From: Marsupella aquatica
Taxonomy: Eukaryota; Marchantiophyta
Reading direction: 5' to 3'
Length of the DNA stretch: 64,000 nucleotides
Assembly: GCA_973895155.1 (NCBI GenBank)
Contig: OZ316896.1
Coordinates: forward strand, 15,128,001 to 15,192,000
Shown in pieces: positions 23,656-35,125 of the stretch (the stretch's first letter is position 1; each line of letters begins with the position of its first letter). Under the pieces are notes generated by a model. It was not told the DNA's origin, made no database searches, and saw only the letters and a list, made by a program, of their open reading frames with translations. The position numbers and the translations under genes were made by a program.

Positions 23656-24867
23656 ATGGCTTTGAGTGCTGCTACTGTCACTTCTGCGCAATCATCCGCC
23701 ATCTCCTGTTGTTGTAGTTCGATCACTACTGCTGCTTCTGAGAGACTTCAGGGAAGATTCATTCGGAGTTGTATAAGGTCCAACAGGAGCTTCTCGTCAG
23801 CGCAAAAGGTTTTGCTGGGTTTCAGAAAGGATCGGAGTAGTAGTGGTAGTAGTAATTGGCTTGTGCAGCACATGCAAATCCCTCGTATCCAGCAAAAGAT
23901 CATGGCAACTCTTGGGGAGAAGACAGAGGAACCTGAGGTTGAGAAGAAAACGGAAGAGTACTCGGAAAATATGCAGCAGGCTATGGGGACGGTTCTCACC
24001 TACAGGCACGAATTGGGAATGAACTATAACCACGTTTTGCCGGACCTGATCGTGGGTTCCTGTCTTCAAACCCCTGCTGATGTGGATCATCTCAAGGAGG
24101 CAGGAGTGGGTACAATTTTCTGCCTGCAGCAAGATCCGGACCTTGCTTATTTCTCGGTTGACGTCGGGGCAATTCAAGACCGAGCGGGAGAGCTTGAGGG
24201 TATTGAGCACATTAGAGCTCCGATAAGGGATTTTGATGCATATGATCTCCGTTTGAGATTGCCCAAGGTGGTGGCAACTTTGTACAAAGCAGTCAAGAAG
24301 AATGGGAAGATCTCTTATGTTCATTGCACTGCAGGGCTTGGAAGGGCGCCAGCCGTGGCCTTGACTTACATGTATTGGATTGGTGGTTATGACCTATTTG
24401 AAGCTAATGCTATGCTGCAGAGTGTCCGCCATTGCCATCCTAAGTTGGATTCCATCAAAGCTGCCACTGCGGATCTTTTGACTGGTAACTCTGCAAAGAA
24501 GGTTTTGTTATCTTGGAAAAGAGGAGCTTGTGAGAGCGTTGAGATTGCTGGACTTGATGTTGGTTGGACTGAGCGGATTGCCCTCCAGAGAGGAAACGAT
24601 GGCCATTTTTATGCGGAGCGAGATATACCTTTCGGCCGATACGAGTTCAAGTATATAGTAGATGGAAACTGGACCAACAATCCGGACATTCCTGTGACCC
24701 AGCCTAACAAGGATGGGCATGTGAACAACTATATTGAGGTAAAAGGTGATGGTGCTGATTCAGAATTTTGGGAATTCAGAAAGCAGATAATGGCGGATGA
24801 TTTTGTACTAACTGAAGATCATAGGAAAATTATACGGGAAAAACTAGAATCTCTGGCAGATGAGTAG
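23656..24867 (+). CDS. SEX4: SEX4-like plastid phosphoglucan phosphatase (DSP-CBM48), intronless
   Basis: A single frame of 403 codons. Residues 1-80 are Ser/Ala/Arg-rich and poor in acids, like a chloroplast transit peptide. The dual-specificity phosphatase domain follows: acid loop RDFDAYD and the P-loop HCTAGLGRAPAVAL with catalytic Cys224. Then comes a CBM48-type glycan-binding domain (WKRGACESVEIAGLDVGW, FKYIVDGNW, PNKDGHVNNY) and a short C-terminal helix that in SEX4 packs on the phosphatase. Family knowledge: SEX4 removes phosphate from amylopectin in the plastid stroma so that amylases can degrade starch at night. Domain order and length fit SEX4 better than LSF2, which lacks the CBM, or LSF1, which carries a PDZ domain. 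Arabidopsis SEX4 has many introns, so the single exon here is odd and suggests a retrocopy or intron loss. The frame is intact with all catalytic residues. Confidence 0.93.
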   Translation: MALSAATVTSAQSSAISCCCSSITTAASERLQGRFIRSCIRSNRSFSSAQKVLLGFRKDRSSSGSSNWLVQHMQIPRIQQKIMATLGEKTEEPEVEKKTEEYSENMQQAMGTVLTYRHELGMNYNHVLPDLIVGSCLQTPADVDHLKEAGVGTIFCLQQDPDLAYFSVDVGAIQDRAGELEGIEHIRAPIRDFDAYDLRLRLPKVVATLYKAVKKNGKISYVHCTAGLGRAPAVALTYMYWIGGYDLFEANAMLQSVRHCHPKLDSIKAATADLLTGNSAKKVLLSWKRGACESVEIAGLDVGWTERIALQRGNDGHFYAERDIPFGRYEFKYIVDGNWTNNPDIPVTQPNKDGHVNNYIEVKGDGADSEFWEFRKQIMADDFVLTEDHRKIIREKLESLADE

Positions 24868-24957
24868 AGCTTGTGCAGTGCTAGTGGCACTACATCGCTA
24901 CTAGAATCTCTGGCAGATGAGTAGAGCTTGGGTATTGCTAGTGGCACTCCATCGCTG
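24844..24957. repeat. 57-bp tandem duplication spanning the SEX4 stop codon
   Basis: CTAGAATCTCTGGCAGATGA begins at 24844 and again at 24901; the copies differ at a few positions. The first copy contains the last codons and TAG stop of the SEX4-like gene, so the 3' UTR starts with a second, untranslated version of the C-terminus. Confidence 0.92.
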
Positions 24958-26328
24958 CAGTCAAGATCGGCTATTTCCCAGCAGCACCATGTTGCCTAAT
25001 GCCCTAATATTGGCTTTGACGTTGGCATAGCAAAGGGAGGAAACTGACTGAATTGCAAGCTGGGTATCAGAAGCAAGAGGCCAAACTAGAGATTTTCCAA
25101 GAGTGGTGCTGCAGCGCTGTACTTGTATCTGCCTCGAAAGAGATTTTGATATCAATAAAAATCAGGAACATATATAGAAACGGCAACCCACAATTGGATC
25201 GATGCCCCCGAGCGATAAGAATCAGGCCCTGTGCTTTTGATCACCAGATGGGAAATGCAGCGGTATGTACCCCGTTAATGATGTTTGTAAGTGCATTGTA
25301 AGTAGAAAATACACTCTCTCCCGTTTCTTGTAAACTTGTTTAGTGAAGTGTATATTTCTGAGAGTGAAGATCGACAATACCACACAGGCTACAATTGCAA
25401 CCAACAAGTAGCTACCTAGATCTTACCCGAGAAAACTGAAAGGACTAAACAAATGCGAACAAATGTGCCGAACATTTTATCGACAAAGCACGTGAAGGAC
25501 GGTCCAAGTCTTTCTGACTGAGTCAACCTTTCCAAGTAGGTCCCATTTCATCTTTCACCTTTTGCAGAATTTCTTCTTCAAAAATTGCCAAGTAAGTTTT
25601 GTTCACAACTTGTGTTCAGGGACCCCAGTTTTTCTGAAAGATTTAGATCTGAGAGTTTTCCGGGCAGCTTGGCTTCTTTGTTGGAGCGAAATTGTGATGT
25701 GTCCCCCATACCGTACAGGGGTTGATATGTTTTGAAAGAAAGCAAATGGGAGCATCGTAAGCATGATTGTCGCAATTTCAACGCAACATACATCCTCAAG
25801 GAATATTTGATCGTTCATAGTATTGCATTTGACAAACCAACTCATCTAAGACAACCCCAAGACTCTTCGGCACAATTGTCAATGAAAGTAGACCCTTGAC
25901 ACGTTTCAAACCAAGGATTTGAAACTAGAGCCTCGCTGTACTGAGAAGGTTTCAAATCAGGAATTTGAAGCCCCGTTTTTCTACACAGATCGAGGAGGCT
26001 TTAAACATCTGGACTTCCCTCCTTCAACAAAATGTCATTATCTTACTATCACAAAACGTCGAGGACCGTAATGAGCTCCGATAGGGCAACACGAACAGCT
26101 GAATTGTCAAAAAGATCTTTCACTCAGAATCCCCCATTAATGCATCCTGTTCTTTCGATAATCCGGAGCCGCGCTCAGGAAACAGATCCGAACTTTCGTT
26201 CAGCTATGGCTCGCCCCCAAAGGCAAAACCCACACAAAATTCAGAATGGAGTGACGAACTAGTAAGCGCACTTGCTTATTGGCTTCTTGCATAGAAAGAC
26301 TCTAGCCTTCGATCAGAATATTTCACAT
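24958..26328. other. Gap between the SEX4-like and GST genes (tail to tail)
   Basis: The two flanking genes converge, so this stretch holds both 3' ends. Only short unrecognised frames are seen. Near 25900-25980 the phrase TTTCAAA.C..G(G)ATTTGAA recurs twice in tandem. No RNA gene or transposon could be identified. Confidence 0.5.
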
Positions 26329-27036
26329 TTACTTAGCGGCTGCTGCTGCTGCCGCCGCTGCCGCTGCAGCCCGTTTCGCGAACAGTGGCTTGAGATACGC
26401 CAAACTTTCTTCTCCTGATGGAATGGCAGAGTTCACACTTGGGCGCGCCCTGGTAGCCTCAATCCACTTGTGAAGGCGAGGCAGCTCATCGGGGCCGGGA
26501 ACCACCATACCAGCCATATTCTCCAGGAGTACCAGAGCATTGCAGAGTGGAGCCAGGACCACATCGAGATATCCGAACTTGTCTCCAGTGAAGAAAGGAC
26601 CATCAGCTGCGAAACTGGTCATGCCGGACTCCAACGTTTTTAGGGATGCCAAGATCCCCTCATTGGCCGCTTGCTTCTCTGGACTTCCGGGCTTGGTTCT
26701 GAAGCTGTCCGTTATCGTGACGAAGGCCTTGTAAACGTAGTCGGACCAGAATCTAACCTGGGATCGCTCGTAGGCGTCCTTGGGCATCAATGGAGCATGG
26801 TCCGGAAATGCATCTTCCAAGTATTCTAGAATGACGAGGGATTCCGCCAGCGGCTTACCGTTGTGAAGGATCGCGGGGACTTTCTTATGGATGGGATTGG
26901 CTTGCAGTAGGGCCTCAGGTTTGTTGGCCAGATCCACTGTGACGACCTCGAAAGGGATTTTCTTCTCCATCAGCGCAATATGCACCCGTTGTCCAAACGG
27001 AGACATCCTGGTGGTGAAAAGCTTAATTTCTGCCAT
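26329..27036 (-). CDS. Glutathione S-transferase, Tau-like, intronless, with poly-alanine tail
   Basis: 235 codons on the minus strand. The thioredoxin-like N-terminal domain opens MAEIKLFTTRMSPFGQRV, with the likely catalytic Ser12 in the SPF motif. NPIHKKVPAILHNGKPLAES (cis-Pro and the ES glutathione-contact motif) follows, then the all-helical C-terminal domain (GDKFGYLDVVLAPL, LPRLHKWI). Family knowledge: cytosolic GSTs conjugate glutathione to electrophiles or reduce peroxides. The HKKVP and ES-LVI pattern resembles plant Tau class, but a bryophyte-type class cannot be excluded. The last 14 codons encode an arginine, 12 alanines from mixed GCN codons and a final lysine, which is not a normal GST ending. 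Tau GSTs usually have one intron; none is present. The frame is intact. Confidence 0.9.
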   Translation of the reverse strand: MAEIKLFTTRMSPFGQRVHIALMEKKIPFEVVTVDLANKPEALLQANPIHKKVPAILHNGKPLAESLVILEYLEDAFPDHAPLMPKDAYERSQVRFWSDYVYKAFVTITDSFRTKPGSPEKQAANEGILASLKTLESGMTSFAADGPFFTGDKFGYLDVVLAPLCNALVLLENMAGMVVPGPDELPRLHKWIEATRARPSVNSAIPSGEESLAYLKPLFAKRAAAAAAAAAAAAK

Positions 27037-28808
27037 GGTGGTATGGTGGAAGAAGACCGACCGGTGCTAGTCCTTAGTCTATCTCTCAACCGAACCCCTT
27101 CGAGACTGGGACAAAATGACGTTGACAAGTCACTTGGCGGCCGGCTGTTGCAATAAACAAAACACCAGGCGAGGACATAAACATGTTAACAAACTGAGGA
27201 AGGCCTCACATCCGATCGAAGCTGGTCAGTTTTCCAAAACCAGACAAGTAGGAACTGTCGCAGAAACCTTCAAATCCTATTGTTATCTGCCGCAGCTCCT
27301 TTCGTGTGAGAATTGAGGAAACAGCAGACGATGCCTTGCCTCAGCCGGGTACGATCGCGTTAACAGGGGAGATTAAGGGTGACTGCCTTGGATGGAAGTC
27401 ACCTATACCTTCCACCTGAGATGGACAGCATAGAAATAAGGAGGCAATCCATTCGTCTGCGAGCTTTCTATGCCGCTAAGTATGCGATCCGAGTTACGAA
27501 GGCCCGCTTCAGCACAATCATCACCTACATCGTCAATACTATCTCCGAAAACACCAAAAACACACCCAAAGACTACGACTGGGACAAGTTCCCATTCAGA
27601 AGGAGTATGACTCATTGCCTCACTTCATCAAACACCAGCAAATCACTCGAAATTGCGGAACATTGAACTCAAGACGAAGGGCAGGCATGCGTTCCAATCA
27701 ATGACTACCCACACCCAGAGAGCTAGTTCGTGCTGAAGACGGACGACAATGCAGGAAGCTGAGACGGGATCAATCGGCACCCACGAACCCAAATAAAATT
27801 CAGCAAACGAAAGAAGAAGGGCAGAACTGAGAATTCTTCATCTCACCTGCTTTGAGTGAGATCTGCAGAGCTGCTGGATTGGGGTAGAGCGCGGATTACA
27901 GACTGATGACCAGCTTCTGGGCGGCCTGAGTTGTGCCGAGAGTGGTGATGATATTCGTGGCTGATTTGCTGTGGATTGGATTCAGCCCAAGAGCTCTTTC
28001 TAATGCTGACCAGCACAGGAGGTGTTGATTCGTTCCACACCTTTGAGGTTGCCACCAACCACCTGCTTCCAACCTGCCAGCCAACAAACGGAGAAGCAGC
28101 ATATGCTTTCCAAAGAATTATAAAATTATAAATAAACAAAAACCCGGTAGACTGAGTAGTAGAGATGCTCACTAGTCAGTCTTCCGTGGTCAGATCTGAT
28201 CTTTGCCCGGTCTGTCGCGTTGACTTCTTGACTTCATTGTGGTCATGTATTCAATCGTGTGGTGCGACAATAATTAAAGTGAATAGTTGAAAATCATGCT
28301 CCTATGGACCAGAAGGTTTGGTCTTTTGAAAGTTGAAACCCTATGTATCACATTTACTCCAATAATTGCCGTAACTTGATCCTCGTAAATTAAAACATTT
28401 TTTGGTTTTGATAATTTGCTAGAGGAGTAGGTAAGTTACACTTCCATCATAGTGACCATGTATTTTTGGTTGAGTTATTTATAATAGAATAGAATGTGGA
28501 GAGGTAAATTCTATTAAATTAATTTTTATTCTATCAATATGAAATATTAGGGCTTGTGTTTTTTATGTCCCCTCCTTCTCTAGTTGCCTTGACCTATAAA
28601 ACTAAAAATCATCTTACTACTTATAATCATCAAGTTATAAACCCCAAATTGGTCCACAGGAGCACTTGTCCAACATGAAGGTCCATTTGGGCTTCACTTT
28701 CTGAATAGTTGCTGCAAAGGTTGCTTTTTCTGGGCACACTAATGTTATATTAAGGAGGGGGGCTGGATGCTTGATTCCTTGATTTCATTATTGAACTTGG
28801 AATTAGGA

Positions 28809-29364
28809 ACTGTTAGATCTCCTTAGATTTTAAGGGTGACTGTTAGATTCTAGCTAGTGGGGCCTATGACTAGCTGGGAAGCTGGCTATATGAATGGGAC
28901 ATAGAAACTGTAGGAATGCCTGACTCATAAGGGCTTTTAAGCAACAACAACATCATAGTTACAAGGTACAAGATACAACATTAAAGAAGGGATAGAGGTC
29001 CTGTAAGGAGGTACAGGTGTACCAGCAGGGTACAACTGTTAAGAGAGAGGGAGGAGCCTAGCTTCTTTCCCTTTGGAGCTTTCTACACCAAGCCCACAGT
29101 TGTATGTGAGCTCATAAGCAGCTCCTGACTCATAAGGGCTTTTAAGCAACAACAACATCCGAGTGGCAACAAGAGTGAGAGTGATGAGGAAGCAATGACG
29201 ACGACGAGGGAGATGACCCTGGCCCTCGCCTGGACCCAACCAGAGTATTTTTTAGGTGCAAAATGCATACTATTCACCACTCTCCCACCAAATCATGGAC
29301 CCCATTTCCCGCCCCATTTTCCAGAATCTAACAGTTGTCCGTGAATCTAGGGATATTTGACAAT
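28809..29364. mobile_element. MITE-like element 1 with terminal inverted repeats of about 50 bp
   Basis: The left end (TGTTAGATCTCCTTAGATT, then GGTGACTGTTAGATTCT and GTGGGGC) matches the reverse complement of the right end (GCCCCATTTTCC, AGAATCTAACAG, GAATCTAGGGATATTTGACA) with a few mismatches. There is no internal coding frame. The same termini bound a second element at about 52617-53022, so this is a family of non-autonomous DNA transposons. It contains one copy of a 36-bp repeat (CCTGACTCATAAGGGC..., 28919-28954 and 29124-29159). Exact ends and target duplications were not resolved. Confidence 0.7.
28919..29159. repeat. 36-bp exact direct repeat inside MITE-like element 1
   Basis: CCTGACTCATAAGGGCTTTT followed by AAGCAACAACAACATC occurs at 28919-28954 and again at 29124-29159 without mismatch, 205 bp apart. 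Confidence 0.95.
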
Positions 29365-29811
29365 CGGGATATAATTGAGGAAATTTTGATAAAGAATATT
29401 CCTAGCATCTCCTACCTTGAAGAGGCTTACATTTTCCACACTAGATAAAAACCAAAAATGTTCAAAAATATGCTGGACCCAACATCTCAGGGTGAAATGA
29501 AACCCCATGCGTACTTAGGGTCCCATCCCCAACCCTAACTCAACTTCTTGCCCCGGGTTCCAACTCCCCGACAAGCCCTCGGTTGCCGTTATGTCTTGCC
29601 ACTCTGTTTAGCAGTGGAAGAGGCAAGGGTTGGGGGCCAAAATATCGGGACCAAAGTTGGTCTAGGGGTGGCAGGTCCCCAAAAGTATATATGAAGGGAC
29701 CACAGGCTCCTCTCAAACATCCAATGATTGTTTGGAAGTGTTGCAAACCACACCACCACCCCAAGGGGGTATGGTGTTGGCGAGTAAGGAGCCAAGTAAA
29801 CTTGGATGAGG

Positions 29812-30180
29812 TTACCAAAGAGGTTCCATGCCAAGGGTAGGAAAATTGCGTTGCTGGAAAGTGGGCTGAGCCTTGCCGTTGCCCCAGGGGGTATTGACAT
29901 TGGGGCGGCCAAAGCCAAGCAAGCGCCCACGGCCAACTTTAAGCAAAGTAAGATTTAAGTAACCAACTAATTAGGGTTACCAATGGGGTTCTAGGATATA
30001 TGCAAGGGGTGGGGAAAGGCCAGTTGAAAAGGCAGCCAAGCCGCACTGTAGGGGGTCTTGACATTGGGGTGGCCAAAGCCAATTACGCAAGTGCAGCGAC
30101 TTCAAGTAAAAAGCTTAACGTAACCAAAAATTTGGAGTAACCAATGGGGTTCTAAGATGCAAGGGGTGGCAAGGAAAGGT
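29812..30180. repeat. Tandem repeat, period about 160 bp, 2-3 diverged copies
   Basis: TTACCAA.G.GGTTC.A followed by CAAGGG recurs near 29812, 29979 and 30138. TTGACATTGGGG(C/T)GGCCAAAG recurs near 29894 and 30059. The spacing is consistent with tandem duplication followed by decay. Confidence 0.75.
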
Positions 30181-30206
30181 TACCACAAAACAATATATAA
30201 CTGCCC

Positions 30207-30334
30207 AATCCTTTTATGGCCCCCAAGATCTTGTAAAGCAAATGCATGACCATGATATTGTTTTTTGTGGTGAATTTACATATAGTGTACTGGGAATCCT
30301 TTTATGGCCCCCAAGATCTTGTCAAGCAAATGCA
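30207..30334. repeat. 88-bp-spaced direct repeat
   Basis: AATCCTTTTATGGCCCCCAA and the following GATCTTGT.AAGCAAATGCA occur at 30207 and 30295 with a single difference. Confidence 0.9.
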
Positions 30335-31311
30335 GCTAGTGATGCTCGAGTAATTTGCTAAAAGACAGGTTGGGGACCCACTCCACCTGAATGTCAAACT
30401 ATTCTTTGGCTAGAGTATTTCTAGATGTGACAAGAGTAGATCTTATGAAGGACTTGCGGGTCCACATTTAATGCAAATGACTCAATATAGGAAGGTACCA
30501 AGGGGCCAGAACAAAAAACCTCCAAAAATGGTCTAAAATTTGGGATAAAATTATGCTACACATCAGGAAAACTGGGCCCCACTCCATTCCAGGTAAGATC
30601 AGCAATAGGTTAGGTTGAAAGTGCCCCCAACCTCTTGTAAAAAAAGCAACAATTCTCTCCAATGGATGACCCTGTTCCCATCTTGGAGTAAAAAAACGTG
30701 GAAGCCATCAACTTCTTGTATAGCTACCCTAAGCCGATGGTTGCTTCCTGACGAAAGGACCTTCTTCAGATAGGGGGCCAGAGTCAGTGATTCAAATGCA
30801 AAATTTGGGCACAGCTATTTTCTACTTCTCCAAAGGGGGAGGGGAATTTGGAGCCAAAGGCCTGTAAACCCCTGGAGATGCTCTAACTGGACTACAAAGT
30901 ACAAACCTAAAATCTAAGCTTGCCCGGAACTTTCATTTGTAAATTTGAAAGAAGTGGAAGACATCATAATATGCTAAAATAGAGAATCTTCATACCTTTG
31001 AGAGAGCATTTAGCCTTTGACTCCACCTGTATTATTTTCCTAAACATTTTTCATCATTGAATAACTCCTTCCAAAGAGAACCTAAGATAGCTTTCCCGCC
31101 CCCTTCACCCCTTGTGGCAAATTGTCTATATATCCCATTCCAAGAACACTTCCTTATCTCAGTCTCCCTTTGCAAGAATGTGAGTGACAGCATCTCAATG
31201 GGGCAAATTGGTGAGGCCATTGAAATCTAGCCCCCCTCCCCACAGCAGTATACTTCCTGCATCTCATCCCCTTTTGCAAGGATGAGAGTTATGTCATCTT
31301 AACCAACTCAG

Positions 31312-31475
31312 CTTAGGTCACTTAGTTGGCTAGGGGATTATTTAGCATGTAAATGAAAAGGTCACAAGTTCAATCCCCCCTACGCACACAGGGTGTGAAG
31401 GGTATATGTGTGTGGGTGGGATCTCAGGGGCCTCACTCTAAATGGGGTCTCATATCACGCTGACGCTTTTAGCTA
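31312..31475 (+). mobile_element. SINE-like tRNA-derived element, copy 1
   Basis: A pol III-like A box (TTAGTTGGCTAGGGG, about 31323) and B box (CACAAGTTCAATCCC, about 31363) are spaced as in a tRNA head. They are followed by a body ending GGGATCTCAGGGGCCTCAC and CTCTAAATGGGGTCTC. No long open frame is present. A diverged relative follows at about 31,690. A tRNA-derived SINE is the best reading, but family membership is unverified. Confidence 0.5.
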
Positions 31476-31689
31476 TTAAACAACTTAAAAAATAAGAAGA
31501 AAAAAAGGAACTATTTTTTACCACTATTATTTTGGAATATTCTAAAAACATTCTCAAATATTCATTTTTAAAACCATAATGTTTTTCTACAAAAAATTAA
31601 AAGTATTCTTCTCAACCCAATAAACAAACTCTATACTTACTTTTACATTATAGGTAAAAAGAAAATAAGGGAAGATCCCGGGGTGGGAT

Positions 31690-31850
31690 GGGTTCTATGG
31701 TTAGTGGATGAGAGTTTTGATTATCTCCTGGGCTCTTGGTTGCCCACTTTGTGGCCCAGATTTAATCTCTCTCCCTCCTGTTGTGGGTGTGTGTGGGATC
31801 CGTGGGCTTCACCCTGAAATGGATTCCCTACTAAGACTGTATGTCATTAT
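31690..31850 (+). mobile_element. SINE-like element, diverged copy 2
   Basis: The same order as copy 1: a decayed A box (ATGGTTAGTGGATGAGAG), a decayed B box (CCAGATTTAATCTCTC), then TGGGATCCGTGGGCTTCACC and CTGAAATGGATTCCC, which parallels the body of the copy 380 bp upstream. A third fragment of the body may lie inverted near 43,290-43,350. Confidence 0.4.
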
Positions 31851-32100
31851 TGGGGGTGGGGAGAGTCCACTAATTATCATTTCAGCTGTCCCTCTTGTCC
31901 AACCCTCTATGTCATTATTGGGATGGGGAGAGTCCACTAATTATTATTTCTGCTGTCCCTATTGTCCAACCCTGATCCAACCTTTTTCTGTCTACAAAGA
32001 ATGTATGTCACTGTTGGGGTGGGGAGAGTCCACTAATTAATATTTCAGCTGTCTGTGTTGTCCAAGGCTGATCCGACCTTTTTCTCTTGGAATTGGAATT
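31841..32100. repeat. Three tandem copies of a 68-96-bp unit
   Basis: ATGTCA(T/C)T(A/G)TTGGG..TGGGG and GAGAGTCCACTAATTA recur at 31841, 31909 and 32005, each followed by TTTC.GCTGTC and TTGTCCAA. Copies 2 and 3 also share GATCC(A/G)ACCTTTTTCT, so copy 1 is shorter. Confidence 0.9.
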
Positions 32101-33411
32101 ACTTGAATCTGAATTTGAACTGGAATTGGAGTGTTATTCCTCAGTTCCTTTCAAGACAAAAACGAAGGGTGATGTCATCTCCATGCAAGGCCAGATCACC
32201 AGATTTGTTTACTGGTCAATTCATGAGTTTTGGGGGGACCAAATGTGGCAAGTGCCAATATACTAAAACGTTTTATCAGCTAATGAGAGTGCTATATTGC
32301 GGGACACCATCTCCCTATCTTGTTTTATTAGAAGAGATGGTTGTGAATTTTTATATAGGTATGGTCTAGCCGATGCTCTCACTTTGTATAAATTTGAATT
32401 AGCTATTTCTCCGACCTCTCTAATTTTTCAAGTCCTTAGTCTTTATATAGTTATTTTAGAAATATATATTCATATTCTAAAATTTTCTTTTTTTGTTTAA
32501 TATTCTTTTGTCTAAGATTCTTCATTATTAGGTGACAAGGTTCATCTCACCAGGCTCAACATGGACATAGCAGAAAGATGCACTGTAGGTTATATATCCA
32601 TTGGTCAAAAAATTTCCAATGTGTATGGAACCTAAATAGAGAGCCTCTCAAACTAGAGTCTAAAAGTAGAATACAAAATTAGCTTATTTCGCTTTCAATC
32701 GAAGCACTATACCCCTAAGGCACATTTCCTATTATATTCAATTTAATGTACTTGTCTCTCACCTAGACCAGAAAGTAAGGTACATCTCCTCGCTTTAAAG
32801 GTGTGCATTTTTTTTTCATTTACATTTTAGAATCATTGTTGTAATACATTTGAATGCAGTCGGAATGGGATAGATTCTATTTCATAAAAAAGAGGACGAG
32901 AGCCAGCTATAGGAAGAAATGCAAACTGGCGACAAAACCACGACCAAAAAGACTGCTTCGGTTTTCACATGCACACAGGATTATGTGTGACGTTACTTTA
33001 CTTTACTTTACGTTACTTACTTCTCTATTTTTGAGTCATTTTGTAGCATACTAAATTGTTAAAAAATAGTCCAATGGTAACTAATACAGTTAAAGTGAAA
33101 AATATGTTATCTCTTTCTTTGTATTCTTTTTATTTTTACGGTTAATAGTTACGGCATGGCGCCCCAAAAATTACCTTGCTTTTGCCACAAACAGGACAGA
33201 GTCCCTTTGGATTTACAAGATACCTGCTCTGTCCTAATGTTTGTCACCATCCTTGATGATGTGGCGCATCCTAGTGCCAGAGAATTTGCAAGAGACCTCT
33301 AATGGGGGCCCATAACTACAATAGTTAAACTTACCAGTACTCTAAATAGGGTGCAAGCCAAATTTATTATCAATAAGCTAAAATACATTGTTTTAGAACG
33401 GGCCAGCTATT

Positions 33412-33645
33412 CTACAACTATAATAAGGGATCCTGCCTTTTTCGTCCTTCGTCCCAATACAAAAAAGTTTATGGGCGAGAAAGATCCATAGTGGTTGAAT
33501 TTGATTAGCTGTTTTTGCTGACCATTGATGAGATAAATGTATAACTCTAGCACATATTTGCTTCCCATTGTCCCATAATGCCCCGACTAATCCCTATGGG
33601 CCTGCCCTGGTTGCAAAACACTGGCATAGGGCTCCTACTATATAA
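33412..33645. repeat. Dispersed repeat, copy A
   Basis: Starts CTACAACTATAATAAGGGAT and continues through GTCCCAATACAAAAAAG, ATGGGCGAGAAAGAT, TTGCTTCCCATTGTCCC and GCATAGGGCTC. A diverged copy in the same orientation lies at 35126-35376. No terminal structure was recognised; a decayed short transposon is likely. Confidence 0.7.
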
Positions 33646-34486
33646 AACGAACACAGGTATCACAATAAGAGTTTGGAAAACGGACAGGAAAGAAATTCTT
33701 GTGGTGGGGCTTTGGGCACGCATTTCCTAGCAACACCGGTGTTGTCTACCTGGAAGGGCCAAGCGCACCGTCGCCTATGTACCTGTGGAGTGTGGACCTG
33801 GAAGCACATGAAGCAGCTTCGTCATTACTCCTCAGTGAGCCTGCGGGCATTATTGAGAAGTCCACATTATTTGAAACTGTGAACGTGTACGAGAGAAATC
33901 CGAGTCCTGTCACGCATCATCCTCTGACTTTGGACCTCTTTTTCTTTGGACCACTCTTTATTTCCTTTTCATTGTACTTTGTTTTTTTCTCCAGGTTTTT
34001 AAACTTTGGGGGAATTCTTTTTTCGTCAGTTGTTCAGAACCATTACCTTTGGGACAGGGCGTGAAGTCTGCGCTGCAACTCTGTGCAAATAATTTTGATA
34101 TTTCGCTGGTGATCGGATTCGACGTGATCACCATGAAATCTCCATGCTCAGTCAGGGTAAACTCATTCCTCTGCCGTTCTTTGATCTAAACGAAGCTTCA
34201 TGAGTTTGACTAGGACCAACAAACGCCTCCCTTATAACCCAAAATGAGAATTCCTGTTGTTACGGTATATGTGCTTGGTTCGTGCAGCCTATGACGTTAT
34301 TGCTTTGTTTTGTTAGTTGTCTTCAATCGATCACTGTTGAGGTTTTTCTTCTCGGTTTCCTTGCACCATTTCTTCCAATCAGCTATTGCATCAGAACCTT
34401 CATTGTCCAGGGAGATTTTGTAGGGTTTTTAAGTAGCATGTGCTAATTGAAATGAATGTACCAGTCTTACTAATAATTGGTGAAGG

Positions 34487-35030
34487 AAAGCTACTTTAAA
34501 GGCTTGTCTAGAGTGAAACCTGTAGAGGGTAACTTAATAAGGACAAAAAGTGGCAATGATTCACAATGAAGACAAAAGTGAAAAATGAAGATGGACGAAA
34601 AAGAAAGATAGGAGCCAAGATGAACAAAAGTGACATTGAGTCTAAATAAATACAAAATTGAAATGTTTGGACAAAAAACAGGGATGAGGGATGAGGCAAA
34701 GATGTACAAGAATAGCATTGGTACATTTTTTTTGCAAAAAACAAACTTGTCTTCATACCTATTTACGCTAGAGAAAGTGTAATTGGGCTAATAAAGCTTG
34801 ATGCAAAGCTACTTTCTAAGGCTAGCATCTAGGGTGAAACCTCTAGCCTGTAACTCTCAATAAGGGACAAAAATGACAGTAACTAATAAATGACAAAATT
34901 GAAAAGAGAAGGGACCAAAATGAAGGGAGATAAATTAAATACAGGGTTGAGGCAAAGATGAAAAGGAAATAACATAGAAATATAGAATGTTCATTTTTGC
35001 AAAATTGTGTTTATCTTAATCTCTATGTTT
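34487..35030. repeat. Diverged tandem duplication, unit about 318 bp
   Basis: AAAGCTACTTT...AGGCT, AG.GTGAAACCT.TAG and AATAAGG.ACAAAAA start at 34487 and again at 34805. CAGGG.TGAGG..GAGGCAAAGATG and the TTTTTGCAAAA region recur at the matching offset. A/G-rich, without coding content. Confidence 0.65.
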
Positions 35031-35125
35031 GTTCAAGAAGGGGTAGTGGGGCTAGTACTGTCTACTCTAGTTCTTCCAAAGATAGTCCAATGGAACTGAG
35101 AGATTGAGGAAGTAAACGGGAATAT

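Noticed and set aside
23797-24324. 175-codon minus-strand frame
   Set aside because: Antisense shadow of the SEX4-like coding sequence.
27379-27666. 95-codon plus-strand frame near the GST promoter
   Set aside because: No family resemblance; likely chance within the gap.
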